NCBI RefSeq assembly: GCF_023700005.1
Contig: NZ_JAMLJK010000004.1
Location: 62,001 to 126,000, forward strand
DNA length: 64,000 nt
Origin: Larsenimonas rhizosphaerae
GTDB taxonomy: Bacteria; Pseudomonadota; Gammaproteobacteria; Pseudomonadales; Halomonadaceae
Direction of reading: 5' to 3'
This document shows, one piece after another, positions 9,467 through 18,117 of this stretch (position 1 is the stretch's first letter; each line of letters begins with the position of its first letter). A program made the translations under genes and the position numbers. Under the pieces are notes generated by a model. It made no database searches. It saw only the letters and a list, made by a program, of their open reading frames with translations, and had not been told where the DNA came from.

Positions 9467-10255
9467 GTGAGTTTTCTGATCTTTGCCGCGATAGGCGCCC
9501 TGGCCGGTTTTCTGGCCGGGCTTTTCGGTATTGGTGGTGGTGCCGTGATCGTGCCGCTGTTGGTACTGACATTCGGCGTCCTCGGTTTTTCTTCCGAGAC
9601 TATTGTACATCTGGCCACTGGCACATCGCTTGCCACCATAGCCATTACCTCTCTTTCTTCGGCACGGGCACACTTCATTCGCCGGTGTGTGCGCGTTGAC
9701 TGTCTAAGGAAATTGTTGCCAGGCCTGATTCCTGGCGCGATGCTCGGTGTGGTGATCGGAGGACAGTTATCCGGCCCTGTCATGTCACTCCTGCTTGGTG
9801 GGTTTTTTGTGGCGGTAGCACTCAAGCTTCTGATTGCTCCCGGTCTTGCCCGCGATAAGGAGCGACTTTTGCCTCTCCCGGGCATGGCTGGTGCTGGAGG
9901 CGTCATCGGAGCAGTATCTTCGCTTTTCGGTGTAGGGGGCGGTACTTTGTCGGTGCCGTTTCTTGAATGGCGCGGAGTCTCCATGCGTTCTGCCGTGGGA
10001 ACGTCATCGGCCTGTGGTGTGCCCATCGCCGTCATCGGTGCAGTCACAGCCGTTGTTGTCGGTTGGCACTCACCAGGATTACCTCATGGCGCTACGGGCT
10101 ATATATACTGGCCTGCCTTTCTTGGCATTGTACTGATGAGTGTGTTGACGGCCCGCCTTGGGGCGCGTGTCGCGCATTATCTGTCAGAACGTTGGCTGAA
10201 GCGTATTTTCGCCGTACTTTTGCTTGTCATGGCACTCAAGTTACTTTTCGGCTAA
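9467..10255 (+). CDS. TauE/SafE-family membrane permease
   Basis: 262 aa with about eight hydrophobic helices and the two family repeats, each beginning with a glycine-rich signature ([19 protein letters not shown] near the start and [17 protein letters not shown] in the middle). These inner-membrane proteins export or import small anions such as sulfite, sulfoacetate or other organic sulfonates. The substrate cannot be read from sequence. It starts with GTG at 9467. It lies between ptsP and lgt, where Pseudomonas has the same family, so it is likely part of a conserved neighbourhood rather than a sulfur operon. Confidence 0.85.
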   Translation: MSFLIFAAIGALAGFLAGLFGIGGGAVIVPLLVLTFGVLGFSSETIVHLATGTSLATIAITSLSSARAHFIRRCVRVDCLRKLLPGLIPGAMLGVVIGGQLSGPVMSLLLGGFFVAVALKLLIAPGLARDKERLLPLPGMAGAGGVIGAVSSLFGVGGGTLSVPFLEWRGVSMRSAVGTSSACGVPIAVIGAVTAVVVGWHSPGLPHGATGYIYWPAFLGIVLMSVLTARLGARVAHYLSERWLKRIFAVLLLVMALKLLFG

Positions 10256-10265
10256 GGATGTTGGC

Positions 10266-11069
10266 ATGTTGCATTACCCGAATTTTGATCCTGTCCTGTT
10301 TTCCATTGGTCCGCTGGCCATACACTGGTATGGCCTCATGTACGTAGTAGGTTTTGCCGGTGCATGGTTACTGGCGCGAATGCGCGCAGACCGGCTGGGG
10401 CTTACAAGGGATGATGTAGGCGATCTGATCTTTTATGGCGCACTGGGTGTTGTGCTGGGCGGTCGCCTTGGGTATGTGCTCTTTTACGGCTGGGAGGCCC
10501 TTGCCGCTGACCCTCTCTGGGTGTTCAAGGTATGGGATGGCGGAATGAGCTTTCATGGTGGGCTGATCGGCGTACTGATCGCTTCGATATTATTCGCCCG
10601 GCGCCATGGGCTGGCCTTTTTTCAGCTTACCGATTTTGTGGCTCCACTGGTACCTATTGGCCTGGGGGCAGGGCGGCTGGGTAATTTCATCAATCAGGAA
10701 CTGCCCGGTCGTATCACCGATGTGCCCTGGGCCATGGACTATCCCAAATATGGCCCGCAACCACGTCACCCCTCTGCCATTTATGAGTTCCTGCTGGAAG
10801 GTGTGGTGTTGTTCCTTGTCCTGTGGTTTGTCTCATTGAAACCCCGCCGCAGGGGTCTTGTGTCCGGTCTTTTTTTGTTACTCTATGGCCTGTTTCGGTT
10901 CTCGGTCGAGTTTTTCCGGCGCCCCGACCCCCAGCTTGGTTTCATTGCCTTTGGCTGGATGACCATGGGGCAGCTTCTATGTCTGCCAATGCTGGCCGGC
11001 GGCATTCTGCTTGTCGTCTGGTCGCGGCGCCAGTCTGTTGAGACACCGTACTCAACCCCCACCGCGTAA
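10266..11069 (+). CDS. lgt: Prolipoprotein diacylglyceryl transferase
   Basis: 267-aa inner-membrane enzyme that attaches diacylglycerol from phosphatidylglycerol to the lipobox Cys, the first step of lipoprotein maturation. Seven membrane helices are apparent. The Lgt signature is present ([15 protein letters not shown] in place of the usual GRIGNFINGE), as is the essential [12 protein letters not shown] segment; the N-terminal HWYGLMYV is also typical. Start ATG 10266 has AAGGA 7 nt upstream; upstream in-frame ATGs overlap the preceding gene and are unlikely. thyA follows after 18 nt. Confidence 0.95.
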   Translation: MLHYPNFDPVLFSIGPLAIHWYGLMYVVGFAGAWLLARMRADRLGLTRDDVGDLIFYGALGVVLGGRLGYVLFYGWEALAADPLWVFKVWDGGMSFHGGLIGVLIASILFARRHGLAFFQLTDFVAPLVPIGLGAGRLGNFINQELPGRITDVPWAMDYPKYGPQPRHPSAIYEFLLEGVVLFLVLWFVSLKPRRRGLVSGLFLLLYGLFRFSVEFFRRPDPQLGFIAFGWMTMGQLLCLPMLAGGILLVVWSRRQSVETPYSTPTA

Positions 11070-11087
11070 TGAGTGTAAATAAAGTTC

Positions 11088-11882
11088 ATGCAGCCCTATC
11101 TGGAATTAATGCAGCGTGTTCTCGACCAGGGCGTCGAGAAAACTGACCGCACCGGCACCGGCACGCTGTCGGTGTTCGGCCATCAGATGCGTTTCGACCT
11201 TGCGGCCGGCTTCCCGCTGGTGACCACCAAGAAGCTGCATCTGCGTTCTATCATTCATGAGCTTTTATGGTTTTTGAAAGGCGAGACCAATATCGCCTAC
11301 CTCAAGGACAACGGGGTGCGCATCTGGGATGAATGGGCAGATGAGAACGGCGAACTTGGGCCCGTATACGGGTACCAGTGGCGTAGCTGGCCAGACTATC
11401 AGGGAGGACACATCGATCAGATCAGTCAGGTTGTTGATGGTATTCGCAAAACACCTGATTCTCGACGTCTTATCGTATCGGCCTGGAACCCGGCGCTGGT
11501 TGATGAAATGCAATTGCCTCCCTGTCATGCCCTGTTTCAGTTCTATGTGGCCAATGGCCGTCTGTCCTGCCAGCTCTACCAGCGTAGCGCCGACATCTTT
11601 CTGGGTGTGCCCTTCAATATTGCAAGCTATGCCCTGTTGACCCGTATGGTGGCGCAGGTCTGTCAGCTTGAACCCGGTGAGTTCATTCATACGCTGGGAG
11701 ATGCTCACCTTTATCTTAATCATCTGCAACAGGCTCAAGAGCAATTGAGCCGCACACCCCGCACGTTACCGCAGCTTCAGCTTAACGGGGCCGTGACGGA
11801 GTTGTTTGATTTTACCTTTGACGATATCAGCATCTCGGGGTATGACCCTCATCCGCATATCAAGGCACAGGTGGCAGTATGA
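11088..11882 (+). CDS. thyA: Thymidylate synthase
   Basis: 264 aa, the exact usual length of the E. coli-type enzyme. Methylates dUMP to dTMP using methylene-tetrahydrofolate, giving dihydrofolate. The catalytic Cys lies in [12 protein letters not shown], with the dUMP-binding [10 protein letters not shown] before and [18 protein letters not shown] after it. The C-terminus ends in KAQVAV, matching the essential closing tail. It overlaps folA by 4 nt (ATGA), so product and recycling enzyme are translationally coupled. Confidence 0.97.
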   Translation: MQPYLELMQRVLDQGVEKTDRTGTGTLSVFGHQMRFDLAAGFPLVTTKKLHLRSIIHELLWFLKGETNIAYLKDNGVRIWDEWADENGELGPVYGYQWRSWPDYQGGHIDQISQVVDGIRKTPDSRRLIVSAWNPALVDEMQLPPCHALFQFYVANGRLSCQLYQRSADIFLGVPFNIASYALLTRMVAQVCQLEPGEFIHTLGDAHLYLNHLQQAQEQLSRTPRTLPQLQLNGAVTELFDFTFDDISISGYDPHPHIKAQVAV

Positions 11883-12427
11883 AAAAGCACTCAAGCAGTG
11901 ATGATACGGTTGTGCCGGTAGCCATGATCGTGGCCATGTCACGTAACCGGGTTATCGGGGTCGACGGCAAGTTGCCTTGGTATCTGCCGGAAGATCTGAA
12001 ATTCTTCAAGGCGGCGACTCAGGGCAAGCCGCTGGTCATGGGGCGAGCCACCTTTGAGTCCATCGGCAAGCCTCTGCCCAACCGTCTTAATATTGTGGTG
12101 ACGCGTAACACCAGTTTTTCTCACGATGGCGTTAGGGTGTGTCATGACTTGGCCACGGCCATCGAGGTTGCCGACCACCAGGCAATGCTGGATGGCAGTG
12201 AGGAAATCATGGTGATCGGTGGTGGAAATATTTATGGTCAGGCTCTGGACATGACACAGCGCCTTTATGTGACAGAAGTGAATGTTGATATTCAGGGCGA
12301 TACCTGGTTTCCTCCACTTACCGACACGGAATGGACGGAAGTGGAGCGTGTGGCGGGTAGCCCGACACCACAACAGCCTGATTATGACTTCGTTCGCTAT
12401 GAGCGCACGTCTACCATCAACGATTAA
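11879..12427 (+). CDS. folA: Dihydrofolate reductase
   Basis: 182 aa. Reduces dihydrofolate to tetrahydrofolate with NADPH, recycling the product of the adjacent thymidylate synthase. Motifs seen: [27 protein letters not shown] (substrate pocket and Met20 loop region), [15 protein letters not shown] (NADPH site) and [11 protein letters not shown]. The N-terminus carries about 10 extra residues before the usual start. The ATGA overlap with thyA fixes the frame. The gene order lgt-thyA-folA is conserved in related gammaproteobacteria. Confidence 0.96.
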   Translation: MKKHSSSDDTVVPVAMIVAMSRNRVIGVDGKLPWYLPEDLKFFKAATQGKPLVMGRATFESIGKPLPNRLNIVVTRNTSFSHDGVRVCHDLATAIEVADHQAMLDGSEEIMVIGGGNIYGQALDMTQRLYVTEVNVDIQGDTWFPPLTDTEWTEVERVAGSPTPQQPDYDFVRYERTSTIND

Positions 12428-12470
12428 CCTTATGCAGCCATGAGGTTGCGCACAATGTGTGGAGTTTATT

Positions 12471-13190
12471 ATGAGCGAGCAGTTGGGCGCACTCATGGAC
12501 GCGCTGGAGCAGCGGGCCATCAATGCCTGGGAGCAACTGGAGAAGGCCCATGGCAGGATTCGTGCGCTTGAGGCTGATAACAGGGCCCTCAAGTCGCGTC
12601 TAGAGACGTTGGGGAGCAGCGGCGAGAAACGCCCTCGCGAGGAGGGTGGCGCCATGACTGAACCTTCAACGATATCAGGCGATGAGGCATCAGTTTCGCC
12701 AACAGTGGCTGCGTCGCCCCTTGCATCAGTTGAAGACCATGATGTGACACAGGGCACGCCTCATCACGACAGTCGGGCTGATGAGGCGGCTGTCGATATT
12801 TCTGAGAGCGACTTTCGTACGCCACAGGCTCTTCTGGAAGAGTGGTATGCACGGTTTCCAAAGGCATTCTACAAGGGGCACACGCAGCCACTTCAGGTTG
12901 GTATCCACGAAGTGCTTGCAACTTATTATCCCGTATCCTCGCGACTTCTTCGGCGGGCACTTGCCTGCTATGTCAATCTTCCTCGTTATTTGAAATCAAT
13001 TCGACAGGGAGTGCAGCGAGTTGATCTTGACGGTGCTCCAGCTGGTGAAATCACCGCAGAAGAAGAGCAGCATGCAAGGGAGCAGTTGAAATCACTTCAG
13101 GCACGGCAGCAACAGAAGAAAGACCAGGAAAACCGTGAGCGCATGGCTAAAAAACTGTCGGCGCTGAGCACACTGCATCACCACGACTAA
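12471..13190 (+). CDS. ProQ/FinO-domain RNA chaperone with long N-terminal extension
   Basis: 239 aa. The first 40 residues form a coiled coil (ALMDALEQRAINAWEQLEKA). An acidic, low-complexity linker runs to about 110. A ProQ/FinO domain follows at about 115-195 (TPQALLEEWYARFPKAF; LRRALACYVNLPRYLKSI). A charged Gln/Lys-rich tail ends the protein. The family binds structured small RNAs and mRNA 3' ends. The domain order (FinO domain central, extension on both sides) differs from E. coli ProQ, where the domain is N-terminal. GGAG 8 nt upstream supports ATG 12471 over GTG 12459. It is followed by a terminator-rich gap. Confidence 0.82.
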   Translation: MSEQLGALMDALEQRAINAWEQLEKAHGRIRALEADNRALKSRLETLGSSGEKRPREEGGAMTEPSTISGDEASVSPTVAASPLASVEDHDVTQGTPHHDSRADEAAVDISESDFRTPQALLEEWYARFPKAFYKGHTQPLQVGIHEVLATYYPVSSRLLRRALACYVNLPRYLKSIRQGVQRVDLDGAPAGEITAEEEQHAREQLKSLQARQQQKKDQENRERMAKKLSALSTLHHHD

Positions 13191-13306
13191 CGCCTTATTA
13201 AACCAAAGTATAATAAAGGGTGGCGGAACTTTTTCAATAAGGGTAATTAATACCTTTTGCAGATTAACGAAATTGCAAGTTGCTTTTTTTAAAGGGTTTT
13301 TAACTG

Positions 13307-13335
13307 AAGTGTCACAATAATGTGGCACTTTTTTT
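13307..13335 (+). terminator. Rho-independent terminator
   Basis: Stem AAGTGTCAC / GTGGCACTT (9 bp including one T-G wobble), loop AATAAT, then a run of T to 13335. It is the strongest stop signal downstream of the ProQ-like gene on the plus strand and lies upstream of the porin promoter. Confidence 0.88.
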
Positions 13336-13390
13336 GTGTTATGACGTCGCTGAGATGAGGCAATAAGGGATCGAAAACAGTGTTTTTTTC

Positions 13391-13420
13391 TTGTTGCGTT
13401 CGGTCAGGGGTCGTTATAAG
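13391..13420 (+). promoter_or_regulatory. Candidate sigma-70 promoter of the porin
   Basis: TTGTTG at 13391-13396 and TATAAG at 13415-13420 are separated by 18 nt. This places a transcript start near 13427 and a leader of about 115 nt. It lies after the preceding terminator and before the porin ribosome site (AAGGGA). The boxes are imperfect and were picked by eye. Confidence 0.4.
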
Positions 13421-13543
13421 GTACGTCTGCGAGCAACAGATAATAACAAGCTTCACAGCCTGGACCACAGGCACGAAGCAACCCTCTGCAAATAATTAAA
13501 AAGCAGACAATCGAACAGTAAGCCTAGTAAGGGACTTAAAAAA

Positions 13544-14686
13544 ATGAAAAAGACGCTATTAGCGACTGCGATTGCCGGTGCGTTGGGTATGGCTGCCTCT
13601 GGTGCCCAGGCTGCAACCGTGTACAACCAGGACGGCTCCAAGCTTGATCTGTACGGCAACGTTCAGCTGGGCCTTCGTAATATCAAACAGAATGCCTCCG
13701 ATGGCACCGTAGACTCTCAGAGTGACCTTTTCGACAATGGTTCAACTCTGGGTGTGAAGGGTGAACATGTTCTCGATAACGGCCTGACTGCTTACTTCCG
13801 CGCTGAATTCGAATTCAACGCTGATCAGCAGAAAGGTTACTATGCTGGTGCAGACACCGATAATACCAACCAGTCCGGCCTGTCCAAGGGTGACCAGGCA
13901 TATGTCGGTATCACCGGTAACTTTGGTGATTTCCGCGTAGGCTCATGGGACGCCCTGTTCAACGACTGGATCCAGGATCCGATGGCGAACGATGAGTACT
14001 TCGGCCACACCGGAGCCATCGATGATGTAGCTGGTACTCAGTATGAAAGTGACAAGTTCACTTATACTTCACCGATCATGGGTGGTTTCCAGTTTGCCGT
14101 AGGTACGCAGTATAAAGGCGATGGCGAGTCCTACGACAACTACGACTACAACACACCGTCCGATCTTGGTGAGTTTGTACTTGATGACGACAACAGTGCT
14201 TCGTTGTTCGGTGGCCTGCGTTACACCATGGGCGGCTGGACGCTTGCAGCAGTCTACGATGATCTGAAAAACTTCCAGTATATTAATAATGCTGGCGATC
14301 AGCGTGATTATGGCGATCTGTACGGTGCCAACGTTGCCTACAATATCGACACTCTTCTGGTCAGCTTCAAGTTCAGCCATATGGATGCTGACTGGAGCGA
14401 TGATGCTGATGTTGATCGTTACGGTCTTGGGTTCCGTTACGGCTATGGCATGGGTGATATTTATGCCTCTTACCAGTATGTCGATGCTGAAGGACAGGCT
14501 GTCGCTCTGTTGGACAACAACGGATACTCTGGCGTGAACCAGGGCGATGAAAGCTACAATGAATACTTGCTTGGTGGTACCTATAACCTGAGCAGCCAAA
14601 TGTATGTCTGGTTGGAAGGTGGCTACTACGATCGCGATGACAACACTGGTAACGGCGTTGCCACCGGTGTTGCCTACAGCTTCTAA
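13544..14686 (+). CDS. Outer-membrane general porin (Gram-negative trimeric type)
   Basis: 380 aa. A clear signal peptide (MKKTLLATAIAGALGMAASGAQA, cleavage before ATVYN) leads into the standard first porin strand (KLDLYGNVQLGL). Alternating amphipathic strands fill the rest, and the protein ends in a C-terminal Phe (VAYSF), the signal for the BAM assembly machine. The mature protein is rich in Asp, as expected for a salt-adapted organism. It forms a 16-stranded diffusion channel for small solutes. The single-gene unit has its own long leader and a strong terminator, fitting an abundant, well-regulated protein. Confidence 0.92.
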   Translation: MKKTLLATAIAGALGMAASGAQAATVYNQDGSKLDLYGNVQLGLRNIKQNASDGTVDSQSDLFDNGSTLGVKGEHVLDNGLTAYFRAEFEFNADQQKGYYAGADTDNTNQSGLSKGDQAYVGITGNFGDFRVGSWDALFNDWIQDPMANDEYFGHTGAIDDVAGTQYESDKFTYTSPIMGGFQFAVGTQYKGDGESYDNYDYNTPSDLGEFVLDDDNSASLFGGLRYTMGGWTLAAVYDDLKNFQYINNAGDQRDYGDLYGANVAYNIDTLLVSFKFSHMDADWSDDADVDRYGLGFRYGYGMGDIYASYQYVDAEGQAVALLDNNGYSGVNQGDESYNEYLLGGTYNLSSQMYVWLEGGYYDRDDNTGNGVATGVAYSF

Positions 14687-14708
14687 GACACAGCGTCTTG
14701 AGTTATCT

Positions 14709-14735
14709 AAACCGGCCCTTTGGGCCGGTTTTTTT
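14709..14735 (+). terminator. Porin terminator
   Basis: AAACCGGCCC, loop TTT, GGGCCGGTTT, then further T residues; a perfect 10-bp GC-rich stem 22 nt after the porin stop. Confidence 0.95.
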
Positions 14736-14873
14736 ATGCCCAACCGGTGGAAGGTTAGCAGGCTAGGTTGTTGGGCGTGGCATATGTCATGCTACACTGC
14801 GTGTTTGACCGGTGTGACTGGGCAATTATCGCCGTGAACGCCCTGTATCCTTCCTTTAAAGAGTATTTCCGGC

Positions 14874-15083
14874 ATGCTGCTTCATGAAATGGCCTGGGGT
14901 GGTGTTTATTTCAGCCCACTGCTTCTGTTTGCTTTGATCAGCCTAGTGCTCACCTTTGCTGTCCGTTATGTCATGCACCGCACCGTGCTTGAACGCTGGG
15001 TCTGGAAAGAGGCCTGGTTCGACGTGGCGTTATATGTCTGCATTCTGGCAGGCGTTACCTTTTGGCTTGGTGCATTGAGTTAA
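14874..15083 (+). CDS. aaeX: AaeX-like DUF1656 small membrane protein
   Basis: 69 aa with two hydrophobic helices (about 12-32 and 50-67). It matches the small DUF1656 protein that normally opens aaeXAB-type efflux operons; its exact role is unknown. It starts at ATG 14874 and is 4 nt from aaeA, so the three genes are one operon. The 138-bp gap behind the porin terminator should contain the promoter; no clear regulator gene for it is adjacent. Confidence 0.85.
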   Translation: MLLHEMAWGGVYFSPLLLFALISLVLTFAVRYVMHRTVLERWVWKEAWFDVALYVCILAGVTFWLGALS

Positions 15084-15087
15084 TTAC

Positions 15088-16032
15088 ATGCAAAAATCAC
15101 TTCGTATCATCATTACGCTTGCCATTGCTGTCGCGGCCATTCTGGCCGGTATCTGGCTGTGGAAATATTATATGTATTCGCCCTGGACGCGTGATGGTCG
15201 CATTCGGGCGCAGGTAGTCACCGTTGCCCCTGATGTGTCCGGCTGGGTAAGGACGCTTCATGTGCGTGACAATGAGCAGGTTCAGCAGGGTGATCCGCTT
15301 TTTATGGTTGACGATGCACGCTACCAGGCCATGGTTAATCAGGATCAGGCAAGTGTCATGCAGCGCAAGTTTTCATGGCAGCAGGCTCAGCATCAGTACG
15401 AACGGCGCAAGTCTTTGAGCAAAAACGCGATCAGCTCCGAAGATCTTGAATCCTCTCGTATCCAGGCGGAAGTGGCGCGGGCCACCTATCAGCAGGCACT
15501 CGCTAAACTCTCGGCTGACAAGATCAATCTGGCCCGTGTTGCCGTTACGGCACCGGTTGCAGGCTCGGTCATCAACCTTCAGTTGCGTCAGGGTAACTAC
15601 ATAAAGCAGGGGCAGGCATCGCTGTCGATCGTGAAGCAGGGATCCTTTTATGCCACCGGCTATTTCGAAGAAACCAAGATTCCTTCCATTCAGGTGGGCG
15701 ACAAGGCTGAGGTTTATCTCATGAGTGGGGCTCGACGAATACCTGGCCATGTCGCCAGTATCGGCCAGGGGATTTCCAATCAGAACACCACACCTGACGG
15801 GCAGTTGCTGCCCCGGATTCAGCAGACGTTTACCTGGGTACGGCTGGCACAGCGAATTCCTGTTGATATCGTTTTTGACCATATGCCGACAGACATAAAG
15901 CTCAGTGCCGGCATGACGGCTACGATCAAGATAGCCGGCCATTCCGCCGACGATACTGATACGGTAGTACGCGAGGCATCAGGCTCCCATGCCGAAGCGG
16001 GCAGCGATGGCGCGCTGTCGGACAGGGGATAG
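15088..16032 (+). CDS. aaeA: Membrane fusion protein of an AaeAB-type aromatic acid efflux pump
   Basis: 314 aa. One N-terminal membrane helix (about 7-27), then the family start YYMYSPWTRDGRIRAQVV. The lipoyl half motifs (VAPDVSGWVRTLHVRDNEQVQQGDPLF and APVAGSVINLQLRQGNYIKQGQ) flank a coiled-coil hairpin at about 85-150, followed by the beta-barrel domain. This HlyD-family periplasmic adaptor couples the inner-membrane AaeB to an outer-membrane channel. In E. coli the pump exports p-hydroxybenzoate and other hydroxylated aromatic acids. The organism also degrades ferulate and vanillate (52021-57093), which makes such a relief valve sensible, though specificity here is inferred. Confidence 0.88.
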   Translation: MQKSLRIIITLAIAVAAILAGIWLWKYYMYSPWTRDGRIRAQVVTVAPDVSGWVRTLHVRDNEQVQQGDPLFMVDDARYQAMVNQDQASVMQRKFSWQQAQHQYERRKSLSKNAISSEDLESSRIQAEVARATYQQALAKLSADKINLARVAVTAPVAGSVINLQLRQGNYIKQGQASLSIVKQGSFYATGYFEETKIPSIQVGDKAEVYLMSGARRIPGHVASIGQGISNQNTTPDGQLLPRIQQTFTWVRLAQRIPVDIVFDHMPTDIKLSAGMTATIKIAGHSADDTDTVVREASGSHAEAGSDGALSDRG

Positions 16033-16038
16033 GCCGCC

Positions 16039-18117
16039 ATGCCGGTATTTCTGCGTCTTTACCTGTTGCCTGAAAGAGCGGTGCTGCAATTTGCTCTGAA
16101 AGGCACCATTGCCATGGCGCTTTCCCTGTTTCTGGCGATGGAAATGAGCCTTGAGCGTCCGTACTGGGCGCTTATTTCTGCTGTATTTCTGCAGATACGC
16201 CCTCAAAGCGGCCTTGTTATCGAAAAGGGGTTGTGCCAGATCGGTGGCACGTTGGTCGGTGGTGGGGTAGGTGTTGCCATCATGGGGCTTTTCATGCAGA
16301 TGCCCGGCATGGCCTTGAGCTGTCTGATGCTGTGGGTTTCCTTCAATGCTGCGGCTTCAGCACTGGTTCGAAACTTCAATCTTACCTATGGGTTTGCCAT
16401 CGCCGCCGCCACGGCAACACTGGTCGTGGTGCTGTCGCTGGTCTACAGCAGTACGCCTACCAGTTACAGCGTGTTTGATACAGCAGTGGCCCGTATCAGC
16501 GAAATTGCACTCGGGGCAACCTGCGCCACGCTGGTCAGCATGTTGCTGTGGCCTGCACGCGTGAGAAACATTATTACCAGCCATGCGCGTACCGTGGTCA
16601 ATGCCACCTTCAGTTGTCTTGAGCAGCAACTGACCCTCAACGCGGATGCTCAAAAGGCCCGGCAAAGTGTAGTGGATGTTATCCAGGCTGTAGTACAGCT
16701 TGATAATGACAGCAGTGCCATGGTGTATGAAGGTCCGGCCGGTGCCGGTCGCGTCAGGGCTGCCAACGTACTGGCGCAGCGCACCCTGACCATGATTGCC
16801 GAAATTCAGATATTTGGCCGATTGATGCGCTACGCCCCCGAGCTCATGAGTCAGCATGTTATCGATGTACTGGAGGATCTGCGCGATACCTTCAGGAAAA
16901 TGCGCGAAACTTCTTCAGAAGCCGAAGCGCGTCAGCTGGCGCAGAATCTTCGGCAGCGAATCAAGCATGTTCGGCAGGAAAACAACAGCACCCCCTTGCA
17001 GCGTCGGGCGCTTCACGGGGCTCGTGAGCTGGTGGCTTATGCCATCGTGATGCTCGAAGCCAACAAGGCCATAGTCAATGCAGATAAAACCCGCCTGAAG
17101 GCTCCCAGCCTTTCGGTATATCGTGACGGTTTGCTGGGGCTTTTGACCGGGTTGCGGGCCGGGCTTGTCTTTGCGCTCGGGGCAGTTTTCTGGGTGGCGT
17201 CAGGCTCATCCTCTGCTGTATTGATGATGGTCATGCCCGTCATCTTCAGCATCATGTTTGCCCGGTTCCCTGAACCTGCAGTGGCGCTCAGAAAGGTTAT
17301 TCTTGGTGCCATGGTGGCCATTCCGACGGCGCTGCTTTTCGGCAACGTATTGCTGGCGCAGGCTCCTCGGGACTTTGAAATGCTGGTACTCGTCTTCGGG
17401 CCACCCCTTTTCCTTGGTCTAATGGCATTGGCAAACCCGCCTACGCTGGCTTACGGACTGGGGTTTTGCATCATTTATACGGTGCTGGTCATGCCGGGAA
17501 ACCATATGAGTTTCGATATAACCAGTACACTTAATCGCAGTATCGCAGTGCTGGTTGGCTTGATCATTCTCTGGGCCGTTTTCAGAATGGTAGGCTCGCC
17601 CGGGCCTCTGGTCATGCGCCGTCGCCTGATCAGTGCAACGGCGGATGATTTATGCAAACTCTGGCGTAGAGAGCGTGAGCGCAATGAACACTGGTTCAAT
17701 GGCCGAATGGCCGAACGACTGCAGCGTCTTGCAGGCTATGATGCCACGTTGCCCGAGGACAAGCGTAATCTGCTGGATCTTGGACTGACCGGGCTGAACC
17801 TTGGGCATGTGTCCATTCGTATGCACTCAAGGCTTGCCGAACACGATGAGCCGCGCGTGCTGGCGGCGTCACGTCACTGGCAGCAGGCTTTGGCCCAGGC
17901 GTTTCAGAAATGTGCCTGGGGGGAGGAGGATGAATGCTTCAGGGAAGCATCCGATTCGCTGCTGGCGCAGTTGCGGGATCATAGTGACATGGACAGGGAG
18001 CAGGTCGAGCTGATCGAAGGGCTGACCGAGCGCCTGGAAATGACCTTTCACCGCCAGGCCGTTATCTTTTCGGATGAAGCCGCTGCCGGTAGAATTCAGT
18101 CGGCCAATGGTATTTGA
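16039..18117 (+). CDS. aaeB: AaeB/FUSC-family inner-membrane efflux protein
   Basis: 692 aa. Two sets of about five to six membrane helices (roughly 15-170 and 360-510) are each followed by a large cytoplasmic helical domain, the layout of the FUSC family. The segment MEMSLERPYWALISAVFLQI is characteristic. It works with the AaeA-like fusion protein immediately upstream (6-nt gap). The 3' end overlaps the converging GGDEF-EAL gene by 22 bp, so there is no terminator between them. Confidence 0.9.
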   Translation: MPVFLRLYLLPERAVLQFALKGTIAMALSLFLAMEMSLERPYWALISAVFLQIRPQSGLVIEKGLCQIGGTLVGGGVGVAIMGLFMQMPGMALSCLMLWVSFNAAASALVRNFNLTYGFAIAAATATLVVVLSLVYSSTPTSYSVFDTAVARISEIALGATCATLVSMLLWPARVRNIITSHARTVVNATFSCLEQQLTLNADAQKARQSVVDVIQAVVQLDNDSSAMVYEGPAGAGRVRAANVLAQRTLTMIAEIQIFGRLMRYAPELMSQHVIDVLEDLRDTFRKMRETSSEAEARQLAQNLRQRIKHVRQENNSTPLQRRALHGARELVAYAIVMLEANKAIVNADKTRLKAPSLSVYRDGLLGLLTGLRAGLVFALGAVFWVASGSSSAVLMMVMPVIFSIMFARFPEPAVALRKVILGAMVAIPTALLFGNVLLAQAPRDFEMLVLVFGPPLFLGLMALANPPTLAYGLGFCIIYTVLVMPGNHMSFDITSTLNRSIAVLVGLIILWAVFRMVGSPGPLVMRRRLISATADDLCKLWRRERERNEHWFNGRMAERLQRLAGYDATLPEDKRNLLDLGLTGLNLGHVSIRMHSRLAEHDEPRVLAASRHWQQALAQAFQKCAWGEEDECFREASDSLLAQLRDHSDMDREQVELIEGLTERLEMTFHRQAVIFSDEAAAGRIQSANGI

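Larger units (their letters stand above)
13191..13543. other. AT-rich gap between the ProQ-like gene and the porin
   Basis: 353 bp without a convincing protein gene. It holds a perfect TATAAT at 13209-13214 (no clear -35), a weak hairpin at 13239-13257, a strong terminator ending at 13335, a candidate porin promoter at 13391-13420, and a porin leader of roughly 115 nt. The stretch 13216-13335 could be a separate short RNA; see findings. Confidence 0.6.

Noticed and set aside
9388-10047. Minus-strand ORF (219 aa) opposite the TauE/SafE gene
   Set aside because: Pro/Thr/Arg-rich shadow frame with no motif, antisense to a clear membrane protein.
14069-14743. Minus-strand ORF opposite the porin 3' end
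   Set aside because: Val/Ile-rich shadow of the porin beta-strand codons, and it crosses the porin terminator.
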